Below, piece after piece: positions 43,401-49,400 of a DNA stretch of 64,000 nt. The position numbers and the translations under genes were made by a program. Location of the stretch: positions 1,426,001 through 1,490,000 of the forward strand of contig NZ_JACGFN010000001.1 in the NCBI RefSeq assembly GCF_016950255.1, written 5' to 3'. This DNA comes from Pectobacterium brasiliense. GTDB lineage: Bacteria > Pseudomonadota > Gammaproteobacteria > Enterobacterales > Enterobacteriaceae. The notes under the pieces are model-generated. The model was not told the DNA's origin. It saw only the letters and a program-made list of their open reading frames with translations, and ran no database searches. Each line of letters starts with the position of its first letter. Position 1 is the stretch's first letter.

Positions 43401-46400
43401 CTATATTTTAGATCCACAAGGCAAACTGGTTCCCATCGGCGCGACCGGAGAAATTTACATCGGCGGCAGCGGCGTCGCACGCGGCTACCTTAACCGCCCG
43501 GCATTAACGGAAGCGCATTTTATTGCCGATCCGTTTACCGATGATCCCGATTCCCGCCTCTACAAAACAGGCGACCTGGGTCGCTGGCTGCACGATGGCA
43601 ACATCGACTATCTGGGCCGTAATGACTTCCAGGTGAAAGTACGCGGCTTCCGTATCGAACTGGGGGAAATTGAAGCACGCCTTATTCAGTGTGCGGGGGT
43701 AAAAGAAGCCGTCGCGATTGCTCGTGAGGACGAACCGGGAGAGACACGTCTGGTCGCTTACCTCATTGCACAACCCGGTGTTGAGCTGGTGCCTGCCGAC
43801 CTGCGTCAGCAATTGGCTCACCATTTAGCCGAATATATGGTGCCCAGTGCCTTTGTCACGCTCGATACTTTTCCGCTCACGCCGAATGGCAAACTCGATC
43901 GCAAAGCGTTACCCGTTCCCGATCGGACCGCTGTCGTGACCCGTACCTATGAAGCGCCAGTGGGTGAAAAAGAAACCGTTCTGTCGTCCATTTGGCAAAA
44001 CCTGCTGGGCTTAACGCATGTCGGACGCCGGGATCACTTTTTCGAACTCGGCGGCCATTCACTGATGGCAGTTAACCTGATTGAGCGATTGCGTAATCTG
44101 GGTTACCGGCTTGATGTCCGTAGCGTCTTTGCATCACCCACGCTCGCCGATATGGCGGAGTCGATGCAGGTACAGCAGGAGAGTCATCTCAGCAGCGTTG
44201 CGGCTAATCTCATCCCCAACGATTGCAAACAAATTACGCCCGACCTGTTGCCGCTGGTCACACTGTCTCAGAATGAAATAGACGCTATCATCGATAGCGT
44301 ACACGGTGGCACGGCCAATGTGCAGGATATTTATCCGCTCTCTCCCTTACAGGAAGGCATTTTATTCCATCATCGGTTGCAGGCGAAGGGCGATGCCTAT
44401 CTACTCACTAACCTTGTCGCTTTCGATACCCGTGAACGCCTCGATGACTTTTTGGATGCACTACAGCGCGTCATCAATCGCCACGATATTCTGCGCACCG
44501 CTCTCTACTGGCAGGGATTAAATCAGCCCGTACAGGTTGTCTGGCGTCAAGCCCCGTTGAGCGTGAATACGTTTATTCCTGCGCAAACAGAGCACGTTTT
44601 GGCGCAGCTAAAGGCCTACACTGACCCCAGCGTTCGTCGGCTTAATCTGAATCAGGCACCGCTGTTTGCCACCGATATTGTTCATGACGCTGAGCGGAAT
44701 GAGTGGCTACTGGCACTGACCTTTCATCACCTCATCGGTGATCACATGACGCTGGCGCTGATCATTGAAGAAGTGCGGCTACTATTGCAGAACCGTGGCG
44801 ACGAACTACCGACGCCGTTGCCCTATCGTAACTTTATTGCGCAAAATCTCAGCGTCCCCACGTCAGCACATGAGGACTATTTCCGCAGCCGATTGGCTGA
44901 TATCGACGAGCCTACCGCTCCCTTCGGCTTGCTGAATATACAAGGCGACGGAGACAATGTTGTGAAAGCCAGCCAGCTACTCGCCCCGTCGCTCGCCATG
45001 GCAATCCGCAAGCAGTGCCGCCAGTTAGGTATCAGCCCGGGTGTTCTGTTCCACGTTGCATGGGCACAGGTGCTGGCGCAAACCAGCGGTCGCGATGATG
45101 TCGTCTTCGGATCTGTGCTACTGGGTCGACTCCAAGGGTCGGCTGGCGCGGATCGGGTCATGGGCATGTTTATCAATACGCTGCCGCTTCGCCTCTCACT
45201 TGCCGAGCACGGCGTGCGGGATATCGTCCAATCCACCTACCGCGATCTCACCGCCTTGCTTGAACATGAGCAAACCCCGCTTTCCGTGGCGCTCCGCTGT
45301 AGCGGCGTGACGCCTCCTATACCGTTGTTCAGTACGTTGCTTAATTACCGTCATAGCCAGACAGGGGCAAATGACAACAGCGCCTGGAGCGGTATAAAAC
45401 TTCTGGCGACCGAAGAACGGACCAACTACCCAATCACACTGTCCGTAGACGATCTGGGAGAAGGATTTAGTCTGGTGGCGCAGACCGTCAGTGAGATCGA
45501 TCCCGCACGCATCGTGAATTATATGATGACGGCGTTACGTGGACTTGTTGAGGCGTTAGCCATTGATCCGCTACAGCCCATTCTTGGCTTATCAGTCCTA
45601 CCGGAAGAGGAGCGTAAAACGCTGCTGGTCGACTTCAATGCGACCGAGGCAGAGCTCCCACGCGAGCTGCTTCATCAGCTCTTCGAACAACAGGCTGCGC
45701 GGACACCAGATGCCATCGCTGTCGCGTTCGAAGAACAGTTGCTCAGCTACGCGGAACTCAACCGCCGCGCCAACCAGTTGGCCCATCATCTACGTTCTCT
45801 GGACGTAAAACCGGATGACCGCATCGCGATTTGCGTCGAACGCAGCCCGGAAATGGTCGTCAGCCTGCTGGGTGTTCTCAAGGCTGGCGCAGCCTATGTG
45901 CCACTTGATCCGTCCTATCCGGCAGAACGTCTCGCTTACATGTTGGATGATTCTGCCCCGGTCGCACTCCTGACACACTCATCACTGCTTGAGTCGTTGC
46001 GTTGCGATCTGCCGACAATTCTGCTGGATAACGTTTCCCTGTTCGACGCCTACCCAGAGAGTAATCCAGAGGCCCAGACGTTCGGGCTGACGCCTCACCA
46101 TCTGGCCTACATCATTTATACCTCGGGTTCGACAGGGAAACCCAAAGGCGTCATGGTTGAGCACCGCAACATTGTGGCCTCGACTTACGCCCGACAGTTA
46201 ACCTATCCCCCGTTCGAACGGGTATTGCTGCTGTCCTCCATTGCCTTTGACAGCGCGCTTGCCAGCGTATTTGGCACGCTCACGCGCGGAGGAAGCCTGT
46301 ATCTGCCAGAACAGACGATAACCGTCGATCCGACTGCCATTTTACATATGCTTCATGAGCACCGCATTTGCTGTTTTTTGTGCGTGCCGTCTTTGGCCCT

Positions 46401-49400
46401 GAGCCTCTTGCAGATGAGCCACAATGAGGAACTGACCTCTCTGCAAGCGCTGATTGTGGCGGGTGAACGCTGCCCGCCGGAAATCCATACCGCGATTGAA
46501 CAGCTCGGTCTGTCAACCGCACTGTATAACGAATATGGTCCCACAGAAGCTGCCGTGTGGGCGTCCGTCTATCCTGTGGCGTCGTCCGAGACGTCCCACG
46601 AGCGATTCACCGTGCCAATTGGTCACCCTATCGCCAATAGCCAGATCTATATTTTGGATCCGCAGGGACGTCCAGCTCTGCTCAACGTCGCTGGGGAAAT
46701 TTACATCGGCGGCGCAGGCGTGGCACGGGGCTATCTGAATCGCCCAGATCTGACGGCAGAACGCTTTATTCCCGATCCCTTCTCACACAAACCAGAAGCT
46801 CGAATGTATAAAACCGGCGATCTCGGCCGCTGGCTGCCGGACGGTAATATCGACTATCTGGGTCGTAACGATTTTCAGGTCAAGGTACGCGGCTTCCGTA
46901 TTGAACTGGGTGAGATTGAGGCACGCCTCATGCAGCTTCCTAACGTGCAGGAAGCGGTGGTCGCCGCGCGCGAAGACATCCCCGGAGATATGCGTCTGGT
47001 TGCCTACCTTCGCTCTCAGCCTGACACCGATCTCAATCCCGCCGATCTGCGTCAGCAGTTGGCCGAACAGTTGGCTGAGTACATGGTCCCCAGTGCTTTT
47101 GTCACGCTCGATGCCTTTCCACTTACGCCAAACGGCAAGATTGACCGCAAAGCGCTACCCGCGCCGGATCAATCAGCCGTCGCAACACGCGGCTATGTCG
47201 CACCGCAAGGAGAACTCGAAACCGCATTGGCCCAGATCTGGCAAGATCTCTTGGGGCTGGACCGCGTTGGTCGCCATGACCAGTTCTTCGAGCTTGGTGG
47301 CCATTCCCTGATGGCAGTCAGCCTGATTGAGCGGTTACGCAATATCGGCCAGACACTGGACGTTCGTAGCGTGTTCTCCGCTCCTGTGCTCTGCGATATG
47401 GCACAGGCCATACTAACCAATCGCTCAAAACAACCTCTGGTCGTTCCTTCTGGCCTGATTTCACCGGACTGCACAGCCATTACACCGGAACTGCTGCCGC
47501 TGATTTCACTTTCTCAGCGTGATATTGACGCGATTGTCGCGACCGTTCCCGGCGGCGCGGCCAATGTGCAGGACATTTACCCGCTCGCGCCGCTGCAAGA
47601 AGGGATCTTGTTCCACTATCTGCTTCAGGAACAGGGAGATACCTACCTGTCGCAAACCGTGATTGCTTTTGATAGCCGTGAACGCCTTGATACTTTCCTC
47701 AGCGCGCTACAACGCGTTATCGAACGTCATGACATCCTGCACACCGCCGTCTGTTGGCAGGGACTTAGCCAGCCTGTCCAGGTGGTCTGGCGTCATGCAC
47801 AGTTACCGATAAACACGCTGGAGATCGACTCGGACGACGATGTGCTCGGTCAGCTACGCGCCCATACCAGCTCGCATACGCGCCGTATCAATCTGAGTCA
47901 GGCACCGTTGCTCACCGCGGATATCGCTCACGATGCGGCCAATCAGGAATGGCTGCTGGCGCTAGGCTTCCATCATCTGGTCTGTGACCACATCACGCTC
48001 GCCCTGATGATTGACGAGATACGCACAATCTTGCAGGGCCATGATGATGATCTGCCAACGCCGCTGCCTTACCGTAACTTTATCGCTCAGATTTTAAGTG
48101 TGCCCATGTCCGCTCATGAAGCGTATTTCCGCTCCCGGTTGGCCGATGTAGAGGCACCAACCGCGCCTTTTGGTCTGATCGATATAAAAACGGCTGGCGA
48201 GCATGTGGACGAAACCATGCAGTATCTTGAGCCTGCATTAGCACAAGCAATACGCCACCGGGCAAACCGACTGGGTGTCAGCCCCAGCGTCCTATTCCAT
48301 GTGGCCTGGGCACAGGTGTTAGCCCATGTCAGCAACAGCGATGATGTGGTGTTTGGTTCAGTCCTGCTTGGGCGTTTACAGGGTACGGATGGCGCAGACA
48401 GAGTAATGGGGATGTTTATTAACACACTGCCGCTGCGCATTTCCCTTAACGACCGCAGCACAATTGATGTCGTACGCTCAACCTATGATGAACTCATCTC
48501 GCTTCTGGAGCATGAACAAACGCCGCTGGCGCTGGCACAACGATGCAGTGGCGTCATGCCGCCAATGCCGCTATTCAGTACGTTATTCAACTTCCGTCAT
48601 AGTCAGCACAGTGCAGCTAACAACGACACGGCCACCAGAGTCTGGCAGGGTATGCGTCAATTAACCGTGGAGGAACGCACCAACTACCCGTTAACAGTAT
48701 CGGTGGACGATCTCGGTAAAAATTTCCGTCTGGTTGCCCAAACCAGTCCAGAAATTGACTCTAGCCGTATCACCCAGTATCTGAAAACCGCGATTCAGGC
48801 GTTAATTGAGGCGTTAGCCACGGAGCCAGAGCGCCCTATTATGACGCTGCCGATCCTACCGGAGGCCGAACGCCGGCAGATCATGCTCGACTTCAACGCC
48901 ACCGACGCCGATTTTCCGCAGGATGCGCTTATCCATCAGCTCGTTGAAGACCAGGCAGCCCGCACACCCGAGGCCATCGCCGTCCTCTTTGAAGACCAGC
49001 ACCTCACCTATGACGCACTCAACCGCCGTGCCAACCAGCTCGCGCACCACCTGCTGTCACTCGGCGTCCAGCCCGATGACCGCGTCGCCATCTGCGTCGA
49101 ACGCTCTCTCGACATGGTCATCGGCCTCCTCGGCATTCTCAAGGCCGGTGCCGCCTATGTCCCGCTTGACCCCGGCTACCCTGCCGAGCGTCTCGCCTAC
49201 ATGCTCGACGATGCCGCCCCCGTCGCCCTGCTCACCCAGGCCGGCCGCCACGAGCTTCAGACCGGGGCTCTCCCGCTCATCCTGCTCGATACCGCCGACT
49301 TCAGCACGCTGAGTGACCACAACCCCGACATCGCCGGACTCGATGCCCACCATCTGGCCTATGTCATCTACACCTCCGGCTCCACCGGTAAACCCAAGGG

